From the NCBI GenBank assembly GCA_029817715.1, contig JARUPY010000533.1, forward strand, positions 1,570,001-1,634,000: DNA of 64,000 nt, given 5' to 3'. The position numbers were made by a program, and so were the translations under genes. This DNA is from Melastoma dodecandrum. Lineage: Eukaryota > Streptophyta > Magnoliopsida > Myrtales > Melastomataceae. The number at the start of each line of letters is the position of its first letter. The stretch's first letter is position 1. Below, one piece after another: positions 1-12,184 of the stretch. Under the pieces are notes generated by a model that ran no database searches, was not told the origin of the DNA, and was given only the letters and a program-made list of their open reading frames with translations.

Positions 1-3000
1 TATCTATAACAGAAGAAAGATTATTCGACCGAGGGAGAGCTCTTCAATCACACAATTCTTCCATTCATTCACCAGTCATAGCGCAGCACTTCCATAGACC
101 TCATCACTTCGATGAATCAATCTCCACAAGACCTACACATGATGATATGGACAAAGGAACAAAGCACAAGAATGTGCATTTCCAGCTTTAAAAAATGCAG
201 GCAGGCTACAAGGACTAATAGTGGCAGCGGCTCTATTCTAAGCAGCACGCCCATCCATTGCCAGTGGTAGCTGCAGTCATCCCGAGCCTACATTCTTGCA
301 AGTATGCAACTCTTTCACTGCCAAGCATGAACATGCCACCAGCTTTTCTCTTCCAAAGGAAGCACACCCACTTGACAAAGCAGATGACCCATATACCAGA
401 AAATATGCGTCCTTCCTTTCGTCGCGACTGTGGAGCCATGCCGCCAGGCAGTCCAGGCACCTCCACTTCCTGACTGGCTGCTGACAAATGGAGCACTATC
501 CCACGCTTCTTTTCCAGAGAGTAATGTTTTGCACACGTCGAGATCCAAATCATTCAATAGTTATGCATTGTTGAGAGAGAAAGGGGGAATTTGACAGAAG
601 GTTGGCCAGAAGTTTCTCCAGCTTTCTTATACCAGGTCCTGGACGGAGTATATCAGCATCTCCCCAGATTGAACAGTTGTCATTCCCCGAACCTCCCAAA
701 CACCATCCACCAGGCGAAACTTGGCCAGCCATGCGTCCCACGATTAGAATCGATATGGTCAAAGATCGATTCGCACGTTGAGAAGGGTGAGGCAAAGGCA
801 GCACCGCTCCTAGTCGTATCATCAGAGTCGCTGGAACTGAGGTGGGTGCTTTTCAGATTTGAAGGACATTGTGTACACTGAGTTGTGATTTATAACAGTC
901 TTGTTAAACTGCTGAGAATTGCAAAGGACGGTCATGAAGTAGCATGGAAATAGGGGGGTGTTTGCCATATACATCAGAATTGTCCAGGGTAAGTTGTCGG
1001 TTCCCAATATGAGGAACTCGACATAACTTCGGCTTAAAATATTGAAATTTGAGCCTGGAAAGAGAAACAAAGCAGGTCAATATGGTCATCAAGCATTGAT
1101 TGTAGAAACAATAATTGGATGTGAATGTCATTGAGTTGGCTAAAAGGTAGGAGTTGGAATCAAGTCCCTCCTTTGGAGATATGGTAAGATATAAAGAAAC
1201 CAATTACATTAGTTTCCCGGTACAAAGGAGAGGCATGGAGGATTGAAGTAAGGAGACCTGTGAAAAGCATGAAAGCATCAGGCAAATCTCACTTCTGGCT
1301 GGCATAAAACATCTCCATTCTCTCTGCTAGATAAAGGCCTGGATCAACAACGACTGCCTTCAACTTTCCTGACCTTCAGCAAATAGCAGCGAGCTTAAGA
1401 ATATTTCTTCCCTCCATCTAAATCTAAACTTCCATGGAAGTAGCATAAATAAGGACATGAGATTGCGCGACATACTCTCTCCAGCCAATATGACTTGTAT
1501 GGTTCACGAAATTCAGATCCCAAGGCATGTAAGACATATGAAGCAGATCTGCAGAAATATGACAAAGCACCACAATTTTAATCAAAACCTCAATCGTACC
1601 ATCCATCCGGAGGAAAAAATAAAGACGATCGTGACTGCCGTTATCAAACCATTTTGGCGTGTGCATAACAAAAGGATAAAGCAAGGTGCAAGAATCCAGG
1701 TAATAGCTTAGGCTATGACCCAGAAAATGGACAAAACTCGCGATGCGAAACACCAATTTCATCTGCAAATAGAAAGGCACAGGCACTAGCCTGTCAGCAT
1801 CTACGACGACAAACTCGCTCCTCTCATTTCATCTAGGGGTCCCAACTGAATGGGAAAACTGCAGTCAGCCCTCAAATCCTAATTGAATCAGTCCCGAGAT
1901 ACAGGACACTTATTCCATATCTACTGCATCCTTAAAATCCATTGAAACTTCTATCGCAGCACAATATGATCTCATAAGGCACTCCTTCAAAGCTTACTTC
2001 CCCACATCCCGATCCATCACTAGAACAGCAGCAACATGAAGAGATAACAAAGCCGAAACAACAATGTACCATCTTAGTTGGGTAGCAAGGAGTCAAAATC
2101 CGCCTTCCCGAGGACCTCCACATTGTGGGCAGCCCTGAAAACCTCATTCTTGCGGTCGGACTCGACCAACGGTTCCGACAGCGGAACTACGGCGGGAAGA
2201 AGATAAACTAATGGTTTTTGAATTTAGTGCGGCCCCTTATCCGGAATGTAAGAAGGCCCAATATCCCTTATCTTTTTGTGATCTTCTTCACAATTACTTT
2301 ACTTGGGCTTTTAACGAGAGAGCTTCCCGGGGTATTTTTATTGGAGAAAAATTTGGTTCTAAAAGCTGGGGAGAAATCCATCCATAAAAGAAGTTTTATT
2401 TTGCCAAGATCAAATAAACAATATGTGCCTTGAAAAGGGTTTCCTGATTTCATCGATCCAAGAGAAAGTAAAAGTAAAAAATTATATATATATATATGAG
2501 GCGAAGAAGGGTAAGGGAAATCCCAGTGGAATCTGTCTGTCTGCTGCTTGTATCCTACACTCATATATTTTAAAGTAGGCGCTAGGCAGGCTTGGTTTAG
2601 TTTGGTTATTCCCATAGAGAGACCATGTGATCTCTTCCCTCAAGGACCAACCCCCCCCCCTCGGCCTCCATCTGCTTTCCATGGGGAGTGGGTGGGAAAG
2701 CCCAAAAGATTCTCTGGAAACTGACTTCTCCTTTTCTTTTTTAACTTTTTTGACTTGCAAGAACAGGGGAGGGGGGGCTCAAGAACACTAATTTATCATG
2801 CCTTAAATCATTGGGAACAACAATGACCCACTTTAAAATCAAGGTAGAAATTTTGAATCTGGGATGGATTGCAGTGGTTCCACAGGCAATGTGGGTGGTA
2901 TGACCTAAAACTGCAATCCGACAACATAATTAACATCGAAGCAAAAGGTGAAGGGGGGAAAAAAATAAGAGGATCTTGATCAGGTTGGATTGTCTTTTGT

Positions 3001-3112
3001 CTCAAAGTGGAATAAGTAAACGCAAGAAAAAAAAACAGACTGGGGAAGTAGTAATGGAAGCAGTTATGTCATGGGATCCCTCTGTCGCCAGTTTTGAATG
3101 GGGGTTAGACCT
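1..3112. other. Intergenic region, no gene identified
   Basis: I see no recognisable coding region here. Open frames are short and do not resemble known families. The part next to 3112 should hold the 3' UTR of the receptor kinase encoded on the minus strand. A short minus-strand stretch at about 2077-2210 reads like the C-terminal end of a protein (it contains NEVFRAAHNVEVLGKADF and ends in a stop), but it has no start codon, no recognised family and no clear upstream exon, so it is not called as a gene. Homopolymer runs lie near 2650 and 2770. Confidence 0.6.
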
Positions 3113-6100
3113 TTAGGATGATTCCTCCTGCCCTTCTGAAGGGCATCTTATCAGCTCCAAGATGTTAACTACTTCCGCCATGTCTGGACGGTTCGAAGGA
3201 ACCTGCGACGTGCATATCAATCCTAGCTTCATCACCGGGACGGCTTCCTCCATCGGGAATTCTCCCTGGAGCCTCCCGTCTAGGCATTCCTCCACCCTGC
3301 CTTCCTCCAAGGCTCCCCTGACCATGTCGCAGAGGACTATCACGTCATCCTCCATGTACTCCACGGGCATGTTACCCGTGACCACCTCAAGCGCGAGGAC
3401 GCCAAACCCGTACACGTCGCACTTCTCGGTAATCTTCACTGTTCGGCATGCAAACTCCGGCGCCATGTACCCGAGCGCGCTCTGTATCTTGCTGCTCAAG
3501 ACGTAACGGTCAAGCATAGGGAGAAGCCTCGCGAGGCCAAAATCAGCCACTTTCGGTTCGCCTGACTTGCTGTCAATCAGGATGTTGCTTGATTTTATGT
3601 TGTAGTGGATGATGCCCATTTTGTGCAAATGGGCGAGGGCTTTCGCTGTTCCGAGCACTATGTTGAACCTCTCGTTCCAAGAGAGAACATTTCCACCAGA
3701 CCCCTCGTGCAAATGCTTGTATAAGTTTCCACCCGAGACAAACTCCGATATCAGGAGCTGCAAAGAGGGAGTCCAGTAGTAACCCTCCATAGCGACAAGA
3801 TTGGAATGCCTGATCTTGCCAAGCTTTTTAACTTCCCTCTCGAATTCGTCTTGGGATTTCACAAGACTCGATACGGTGAGTTTCTTGATCGCAACTGCTC
3901 TTCCATCACGAAGCATCGTCCTGTACACAGCTCCAAATCCACCACGACCGAGCTCACAATCCTTGCTGAGCAGGGCATGCGTTCCGGTGCTGAAATCAGG
4001 TTCCCCAGAAAACATTACCAGCTTCCCAGAATCAGCATCCGTGGTGTGCGAGCGGCTAAAATCATCACCGGCTGATAAAGTGAAAGCAGCCGCTGATCTT
4101 GATGCAGATGAACGGACTTGAAAGTTAAGAACCGTGATGGCAATAACGCCGATAACAATAACAGCAGCAGCACCGATAGCAACGAGAGCCGATATACTAA
4201 GAATGATCCTTTTGTGTCCAGGTGTATCGGGCAGGGGACCACTCGTGGCGTCGGTCGAGTTGGGATTTAGGACAATTGGCTTTGGAAGGACCGCAGGGCA
4301 GGACCTGTTCACAGCAGCACCACAAAGAGCCGGATTGCCAGAAACAGAATAAGGCGATATGGTGTTGAAAAAACCCCCAAGAGGAAGTTCGCCCTGAAAA
4401 TGATTGTGGGAAATGTTGAAGTTCAGCAGGTGGGCAAGATTAGCCAACTGCTTTGGCAGCGCCCCTGTAAAATTGTTAAACGAGAGATCCACAAATTGAA
4501 GGTTAGCCAGCTTTGATATCTCAACTGGCATTGTACCAACCAGATAGTTCTCAGACAGGATCCTGCAAGAAAATCGGCAGCATAGGTTCGTTCAATCAAC
4601 AAACAACAGCTATTCAAGTTCCTGGAAGTGCAAAAAAATAACAATGATATAGATTGTCCACATTACGATAGGATATCAAGAACTTACAATGTTGTCAGTG
4701 GCAAGCATGTTCCAATGGAACTTGGAACACTCCCTGACAGTTGATTCTTCTGTAGTCTCAGCTCCCTCAATGAAGTGGCCTGTCCAATCTCTTGAGGAAT
4801 GCTACCGCTTAGCCTATTTACGCTCAAATCGAGAAAGTTCAGGGCCTTCAAGCTGCCAACGGTCGTTGGGATAGAACCAGCCAGGGAATTATTGGACAAA
4901 TTCAGCAATAGCAAGCTGCTAGTCATGTCACCAAAGTCAGATGAAATTCTGCCTGAAAAGTAATTTGATGACATATCCAACATTTGGAGCCTCGGAAGAG
5001 AACCCTTCAACAACTTTGAGCCAAAGATTCCGGACGAAATGTCGCCAGTAAATGAGTTATGACTGAAATCCACTCCCAAAAGGCTACTGCAACCGTACAG
5101 AGATTCAGGAAGGCTCCCCGAAAGAGCATTCCAGGAAAGGTCCAACACCTGCAATGACTGCAGGTTCCCCAGTGAACTCGGAAGTCCTCCGGAAAATCTA
5201 TTACCAGAAAGATTCAAGACTTCTAGGCTTCCCATTTTACCAATCCAGTCCGGAATATCTCCATCCAAGGAATTACCTTGTAAATTTAGATTAGTGCATA
5301 GGGTCAGCTTCTGCATTGTACCTGGTAAGCTTCCAGTGAAGTCATTCTCACTCAAATCAATGGACCTAAGAAGGAAACAGTTTCCAATCCCATCAGGGAT
5401 TATCCCAGAAAACCCATTCCTCCTCAATCCAACAGTCCTAAGATTATACATCCCTCCGATGCCCGCCGGGATTACCCCCTCAAAAGAATTGTCCGAGAGG
5501 TCAAGCAAGCTAAGTCCACTCAGAGACCACAAACTATCGGGAAGGACGCCAGAAAACATGTTCGACGAAACATTCATCAATTCGAGCACAGGGCAAGAGC
5601 CTATACTACCCGGAAAAGCCCCGGTAAACTTGTTATTGGACAAAGAAACCGACTTCAACGACCCGCACTGCTGAAAGAAATCATCGGGCAGCATCCCAGA
5701 GAGACCATTCTCGCTCAAGTCAAGAACCCTCAAGTTCTCCATCCCGACAATACTAGAGCTAATGCTTCCTGTAAGATTGTTCCTCGCCAAAGACAACTTC
5801 CTAAGAAACTCTAACTGAACCAATCCGCGACCCAAGTGGCCAGAAAGGGAGAACCCGTCGAGATTCAGCTCGACAACCCGGTTGTTCCTGGGGTTACATA
5901 TCGCCCCAACAAAGTTACAAGCAGTGTCCTGATCTTCGTCCCACGAAGAAAGCTTCCCCTCCGGATCTTGTATATCAGCCTTGAACACTATGAGCCCCAG
6001 AACATCATCGTTAAGTGACGGGTTCACCGAAATCACCGCCCACGGCGACAAAATCAGCAAGCAGCAAGCAACCACCACCGACATTTCAAACCGACCCGAC

Positions 6101-6117
6101 ATCCCGGCTTGCATCAC
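3113..6117 (-). CDS. IRK: LRR receptor-like kinase, IRK/PXC2 type
   Basis: Two exons, 6117-4688 and 4562-3113, split by a 125-bp GT-AG intron that restores the LRR frame (LTTL|ILSEN); 959 residues, close to the family length. Order: hydrophobic signal peptide about 14-30, LRR N-cap about 38-75 (DVLGLIVFKADI), some 20 leucine-rich repeats to about 560, a transmembrane segment about 595-623, and a cytoplasmic kinase domain about 677-950 with glycine loop GRGGFGAVY, VAIKK lysine and DFG. The HRD catalytic loop reads HYN (about 796-798), so the catalytic Asp is Asn; from memory this is normal for IRK and PXC2. Segments such as KPIVLNPNST and LELIRCPSEGQEE closely match my memory of Arabidopsis IRK, a plasma-membrane receptor studied for restraint of root endodermal divisions. 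The kinase may be weak or inactive, which is inference. Confidence 0.88.
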
Positions 6118-8749
6118 GAAATCAGAGGGAGGGGGGGCAGAGGATGAAACTACAGCCCCATTTCAGAGGAGACGGAGGGAAACAGAAAGATCCGGACTTT
6201 AGCCAGAAACAATGGGAAAAAGGACGAGATTGACCTGGGAGGGCGACAAGACAACGGCGGGGGGTCAAACAAATCTCTTTACTGGGACAATAGAGAAAGG
6301 AAGGAAGCAAGCAAAGAACCACAAAGAAGACGCAGCTTCACATCATCCAACCACCCGGCATTACCTAAGAAATGCAGAAGAGGAACAAATGATGGAAGTG
6401 GAAAAGCGAGGGGGGGGGGGGGGGGTGGTTAATCCCTTCAGAGCAGGCGCATTTGGTAGAAAGCACAAGCAAGCAGACAGAAAGGAGAGATGATGCGCAG
6501 AGAGCATGAAGAAGGGAAGCGGGGAGGGGTGGACAGGGAGAAGAATGACGATGACCGGGAGAGGGGAGGGAGGGGGGTGGGGGTGGGTTGAGTAGAGAGG
6601 AGGAGGAAGGGGAAGAGAAAAAGCGGAGGTAAAACCACACCAGACAGGGGTTCGTGAGAGCAAAGGTTGTCTTAAAAAGCAAAAGTAAGGAGAAGTAGCT
6701 TTCCCCTCCTCTTTCTTTTTTGGCTTTTTCATTTTTTTCATTTTTTTAAAATAAAATAAATCATCCCAAGCTTAATTATGTTCGTTATGTACGACAGACA
6801 GACAGACAATCCCCATTTATCTATCTAAATAATTAAACTAATCCAGTCCACTTTCTTTTTGAAGATAAGAAGAAAACAATAATAATTGGAGAGAAAGCAG
6901 AGCCACGGAAACACGTCAAAAGGACCAACAGATAAACTAAACTGGGTGAATTTTGACATATTGGAAGTGCGAGATTTAGTTGGCAAGTGATACGTCGAGC
7001 GATCATGAGGGCCAGCGTGGCAGTAGCCGCAGTCGCTGTCCGAATATAAAAACTTTTTGCAATCGCTAAGAAAAATACCCCCAACACTGCAAACTGTTAA
7101 TAAAATAATAATGTTAATAGAGAGATAGATGGATGTGGGTGGAGTGGAGTGGAGTGGAGGAGTGTCTCGCTCATCTCAACCCGAGAAAATTCCAATGAAG
7201 AAGAAGAAGAAGAAGAAGCCCGGGAAAACGAAATCACTTTTGTTTGTATTTCGGGTAATATCTGGAATTTCGATTTTTTCAAAAACTCGCGGTGGGGTCT
7301 TCGAGGAGTCCTTGTGTTTGGGGGACAGAACAACAAATTAAATGTGGCTCACAGTCCAGTAGAGTTGAAGGAGGTGAGGTGTTCATTTTAATAAATGCTC
7401 ACTCACCCACCCCCTGAGAATAAAAAAATAATAAAAATTGAAATGATGATTTTCTTTTTTGTTAACCCAACTCCCCCGATATGAAGCCGAAGAAGGCTAG
7501 GAGGAGGCTTGGCATTAAATTTCTGGGATGGGGATGGATGGAAATGGATGATGGGACAACGGAAACTGCGACCATCTATCTATAAACGTTGTCGTTTCCT
7601 ATTGGTTATCAGTAGTAAAGAAAAATCAGTAGAGATTTTTGACCTTTTCGTTATCAGCCCAACTTACTTCCCAAAAGGCCCCCATTACCACCCCAAATTC
7701 CTACACCGTCATCATCTACATAAAACAAGACGCCTCTAAGATGTAAAATGGCCAGAAAACTAAGTGCCTACCACCACCTCTGAGGAATTATTTGTGGCTA
7801 CTTACTTGAATGGATTTATACATGCAGCTTCGAAAGTCGAGTAACATCAAGACATGAGGATGCACATCCTTCTTTGAAAAGGCACTTTTTTTTTATATAT
7901 AGCAACATGTGATTTAGCTGAGGTTGAAGGATAAGATGTGTTTGGCAATTGAGAATCCGCTTTAGGAGATAAAAAGCATGTTTATCGAGCGACAAGTTGG
8001 GGAGTTCCGAATCATTCAAGCGTTCCTATTTTTCAAGAGCTTCCTTCCTAGTCATGTATCTGTTATGTATGTATTGAACGAGCTTCACGAGCTGTATGAA
8101 ATTGCTCGAAGCAAAGAACACGTACTTGATTGTAAAAAACTCATATTGTGTATTTGGATATAATGAAGAGTCGATATAACTTCTCCAAAGCAGGAGGGTG
8201 GCCGATGAGTAGATCCCCCATAAATTTGACCTTTGTAATTTTAAAAATTCTCTGATATATTATATTCCAACCTTATTAATTTCTCTTTACAAGCCCGACG
8301 ATCTACACAACCCCTGGTTGAGGATGGATGGAGGGAGGGAAAGGCCTCTGGGTCTGGGGACAGCATTAACTAACTGGTAAGAAGAAGAAGATCCCACCCA
8401 CCAATATAAGATTTTGTTTAGGATCACGAGATCACATGCATCTCCTTTTATTGTTGTTGTTGTTGCCGCTTGAGGGGGTGGGGAGGGGTGCATTCAGTAC
8501 TACGAGGATATCGAATCCCCCCCACCCCCACCCATCATATTCACAGAGAACGACAATTCTCCCTCACGAACATCTTGTGATCCGAATGCAGAGTAGTAAT
8601 GAGTTGACTCCAAAACCTTGTTCCTTTTCTTAGTTTTCTTCCCCGATTCACTTCTTCATCCCCGCACGTGACTTCCCCCTCCTTCCTCTATTTTCCCCTT
8701 CTCATTTTCACTGATTTCGTGTTTGATCACTTACAGCCCCCCCTTGTCC
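6118..8749. promoter_or_regulatory. Shared upstream region of the IRK-like and response-regulator genes
   Basis: About 2.6 kb separate the divergent start codons at 6117 (-) and 8750 (+), so both promoters and 5' UTRs must lie here. On the minus strand the first kilobase is very C/T-rich (a run of G on the plus strand at about 6411-6425 and G/A-rich DNA to 6640), typical of a plant 5' leader. A GAA/AAG tract lies at about 7199-7218. The last 150 bases before 8750 are C/T-rich. No further gene was found. Confidence 0.5.
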
Positions 8750-9845
8750 ATGGCCTCCTACTACGCTTCCTCGTCCTCCTCTGGTGAGGTCACCGCAGAT
8801 CACAGGGACTTTCCCCACGTCCTGGCCGTCGACGATAACCACGTCGACCGTAAGATCATTGAGACCCTGCTCCACAACTCCTCCTGTAGAGGTAAATCAC
8901 CTACCTGTCTGTTTGCTTGCATCTTCTCTTCTTCATCGCAGAATTTCTCGAAATTTTTATGTTCGAGACCAGTCGGCTCCTTAACTCGTTACGTTTGATC
9001 CTTTGGTTGTTTTAAGTGGAATTGATTTCGTTAAAAAAAATATGAGATTTTTCCCAAGGAGGTTGAACGAGGGGGTGTAGTAAATGAACGTAGACGTCGC
9101 TGCGGTATGGCTCTCCTAACTTCGAACTTGAAATCGGGACAAGAATCTTTACTCCGTGCTAGTACAGTGAGTTAAAAGACAAAACCACTCTGTAACGTGA
9201 TGTTAGCTGGAGGGGGCCGGAGTTATTGGTAGCTGACAGAGTGGTTGTGGACTGATGCAGTGACGACGGTGGAAAACGGGACGAGGGCGCTTGAATATCT
9301 GGGACTAAGAGACGGTCAACCGAATTCCGCAACACTGGTAAGTCCAGCTGGGTGCCAGTTTCCTGTAATGGTTATATTGCCATCTTCGTATGAGATTCCT
9401 ATGCCGATACAGCAGGCGTCCAAGGTGAACCTGGTCATCACGGACTACTGCATGCCCGGGATGACCGGATATGAGCTCCTTAAAAAGATCAAGGTGAGTA
9501 AGGGCGACGATTCTGGTTTTCCAAGCCTTAAAATAACTCATCTATTATGGGAAGCGTCGTTTATCTCTTTTCTCACAGGGATCGTCGTTCCTGAAGGAAG
9601 TTCCGGTCGTGATCGTGTCGTCAGAGAACGTCCCTACTAGGATTAACAAGTAAAAGAAATCAGTTTCCTTAGAGGGATCTTTTCCTGGGGGTTTTTGCCG
9701 TATGATCTGTCGTAGTGATCAGCGGAAATGGAAAAAAAAAAACTGCAGGTGTTTGGAGGAAGGAGCGAAAATGTTCATGCTGAAGCCTCTCAAGCAATCC
9801 GACGTGAAGAAGCTCAGATGCCACTTGCTCAACTGCCGAAGCTGA
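8750..9845 (+). CDS. Type-A response regulator, ARR16/ARR17-like
   Basis: Five exons: 8750-8891, 9261-9337, 9416-9493, 9579-9649 and 9749-9845, all GT-AG, giving 154 residues. It is a lone receiver domain: acidic pair DD at 28-29, phospho-acceptor Asp 83 in [13 protein letters not shown], and the conserved Lys about 135 in MLKPLK. The tail [11 protein letters not shown] and the segment [13 protein letters not shown] match ARR16/17 better than ARR5-9. Type-A regulators receive phosphate from His-phosphotransfer proteins and dampen cytokinin signalling. I start at 8750 because it is the first in-frame ATG with a family-like N-terminus; an upstream in-frame extension lacks an ATG. The third exon has a tandem CAGCAG acceptor, so a variant with one extra Gln (start 9413) is possible. 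Confidence 0.87.
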
Positions 9846-11005
9846 AAAACCAGAAAAGTTTTTTGGTTCTCTCCAACAGGACTCGAGCTTTCGCCTTTCG
9901 GAACAGCGAGCCCTGACTCGAAACCCCCGGAAGAAGTTCCGCATAAGAGCCCAAGCCTCCCCTGACTCTCCCCTGTTCGCGCGGCCTTCGGTTCGTGGAC
10001 CTCATTTCAGGCGTTGGAATCCCTTCTTTCTTCTTTTCCTCTTCCCCGAATGCTTTAATACAGTAAGAAATTTCCGGCCATGAGCCGAGTCAGGATCCGG
10101 CACGAGATGACAGGCCAGCCGCAGCTCGTAATTCTATATGCGTATAACTTGTACGAAACTCGAGCATACTCCGCATATCAAAACATGTCGATGGCTCTAG
10201 GCATCGTGGCCATCCAAGCTAAGAGTTTGCTAGTTTTAATTCCTTGGACGACCAGCACGACCACGTGACAAAAGAGAAAATCGTAAGAATCTTGGGGGGG
10301 GGGGGGGAGGAGAACGAATGGACCCTCGTTCTGCCCCGAAAAGCACTCAAGGCGGGGGAGGAAAAGGTAAAGAGATAAGGTTGGTACGTTCCGATCGGCC
10401 CCATGAAAGTCATATGGTCGTGTGGTCCCGATAAGTTTGTCCGAATCTCTCGACCGTCCGGGTGCGATCGTAAAATCGCAACACTATTCAATCGGAACTA
10501 CACACCATCTCCATAGTTTCATTTTCGGCCAGGAATTTTTTTACCGTTTTCAAAGTCCCATCTTCTTCTGGTCTTACCATTTCCCTCCACGTCCCACGTT
10601 CAGAGTATCAGGAGGCAATTGTGTGCCTTTTTCGTGGCTATTTCCTGGAAAATGAGGCTGTGGACCACTCGCCCGTTTGACAAGAACTTAACAACCTTCA
10701 TTCCCAATTCCCATAATATTTATTACTCCGGAATTATTCATTCACACCTTACTTCAGTCCAAATTACATGATTCCAAGTGGTTTGGTAAAAAATACTGCT
10801 GCAAACATTAGTTTTATGAATCACTCCTGTAATGATAACGATAATAGTGGTGGTAGTAACTCAAAAAGAGTGGTGACAACATTTGGCCTTGTCCTAAAGA
10901 GCAGAAGACAAGGGCAACTCCCCGCCAGCCATTTGATGTTCCGTATTCCAAATTGATTCTTCAAAGTGTAAAACAAAAGGTGGGATTGCCGCCGGCATAG
11001 GAACG
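9846..11005. other. Intergenic region between two convergent genes
   Basis: The response regulator (+) and the WRKY gene (-) converge here, so their 3' UTRs occupy the edges. The rest shows no coding pattern. There is a G run near 10294-10307. Confidence 0.5.
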
Positions 11006-12184
11006 TTAGGCAAGTTCTCGGGGGCTTGAGATCCCGCTATAATCGAGCTTGCCACCGGCAAAATGGAATTCGTCGTTGATACTGATGTATCTACTCATGA
11101 AATCGGTTGCGGGGAAATCCCGGAAGCTGTCGTCCGAGAGCGGCCACGAGGAGAAGTCCGTCGCGGGCTCTGAAAAGTTGCCGAACCCCGGTAAATCGGG
11201 GAAGCCCTGATCGAACCCTGATTTGCAGTCGGTCAGGTCGCTCGCTGAATCCTCCCTTTGTTCATCCTTGATGCACATGGGGAAGGGGTTACTGGGCCGG
11301 TTGTCCTGGTGGAAAGTTTGGGGCTTAGAATCGTGGTGATGTGTCCCCGGGACGTTGGACTCCCGGGGATCCAAGTCCGGGATCATCTGAGGAGCCCTCA
11401 TGATCTCCCTGCACGAGTGTTGGCCGAGGTACGTGATCTGGTACATGGTCGGGTGGTCGTCCATCATCTGGACCTGTTTGGTGGCCTTACAGTCTTGATC
11501 GTACTTGTGCGTACACCTGTAGTAGCACCTGCAACGCCGCCCATTGCGAAATGGTTGATATCCTAACTCGACGAGCTACGTCGCGCGACCATAAGAAAGA
11601 AGAACTTCTGTTTCCACGCTCGTAAACGGATTTCCTACTAAATGCGAAGAAGACCGAGGACAAACCTCGGGAACTTGGAATTGAGGATCTCCTTCTGGCC
11701 GTATTTCCTCCAGGCGTATCCGTCCTCCATGGTGGGAGCAATGACCGTCGGCGACTGCAAACCTCTCCTGCAGAAAGAACGACGAGAGTCCACATCAATC
11801 CCAACCTCCTCGACGTCAAGACGAGACACAAAACAGAGCCCTTTTAGGAAGTACAGGGAATCGAGCGAATTCCTTCAACTACCTTCGCTTGTAGCATCCC
11901 CGTCCCTCCTTGGAACCAGGCCTCTTCGGGCTCTCACCGGAATCTCCGGCCATGACGCCTTCGCTAGCCTCGGGGGATCCGCAGGACCCCATGACGGAAA
12001 TGCTCTTGCTGAAGGACGTCATGATGTCCCCCAACATCTGCTCAGCCAGGACGGCCTTCCCGTCCCCTGGGGACTCAGAGAGCAGCGACTGAAGCTGGGT
12101 GGCCAATTCTCGGCCCCGTAGGAGTTCCCTAATCAACTTGTTCATGTGGCTGGACGACGCGCCCTCCGGACAAGCGTTCGCCAT
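11006..12184 (-). CDS. Group III WRKY transcription factor, WRKY70/54-like
   Basis: Three exons, 12184-11883, 11767-11666 and 11528-11006, phases consistent, 308 residues. The last intron interrupts the WRKY domain after FPR, the classical group III position. The domain carries WRKYGQKEI (from residue 120) and a zinc site C-X7-C-X23-H-X-C, diagnostic of group [19 protein letters not shown] and CKATKQVQ resemble WRKY70/54, which bind W-boxes in the nucleus and balance salicylate and jasmonate defence and senescence. The N-terminus ([18 protein letters not shown]) is the usual amphipathic helix of this clade; the C-terminal half is acidic and rich in Ser, Asp and Phe, consistent with an activation region. 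One oddity is Cys 136 where most relatives have Ser (FPR-C-YYRC). The exact orthologue is inferred. Confidence 0.88.

Noticed and set aside
1424..1786. A 120-codon minus-strand frame
   Set aside because: No family resemblance, no splice context, and composition like non-coding DNA.
6365..6741. Pro/Leu/Ser-rich minus-strand frames up to 126 codons upstream of the receptor kinase
   Set aside because: Explained by the C/T-rich leader and promoter; several frames are open together and none is conserved-looking.
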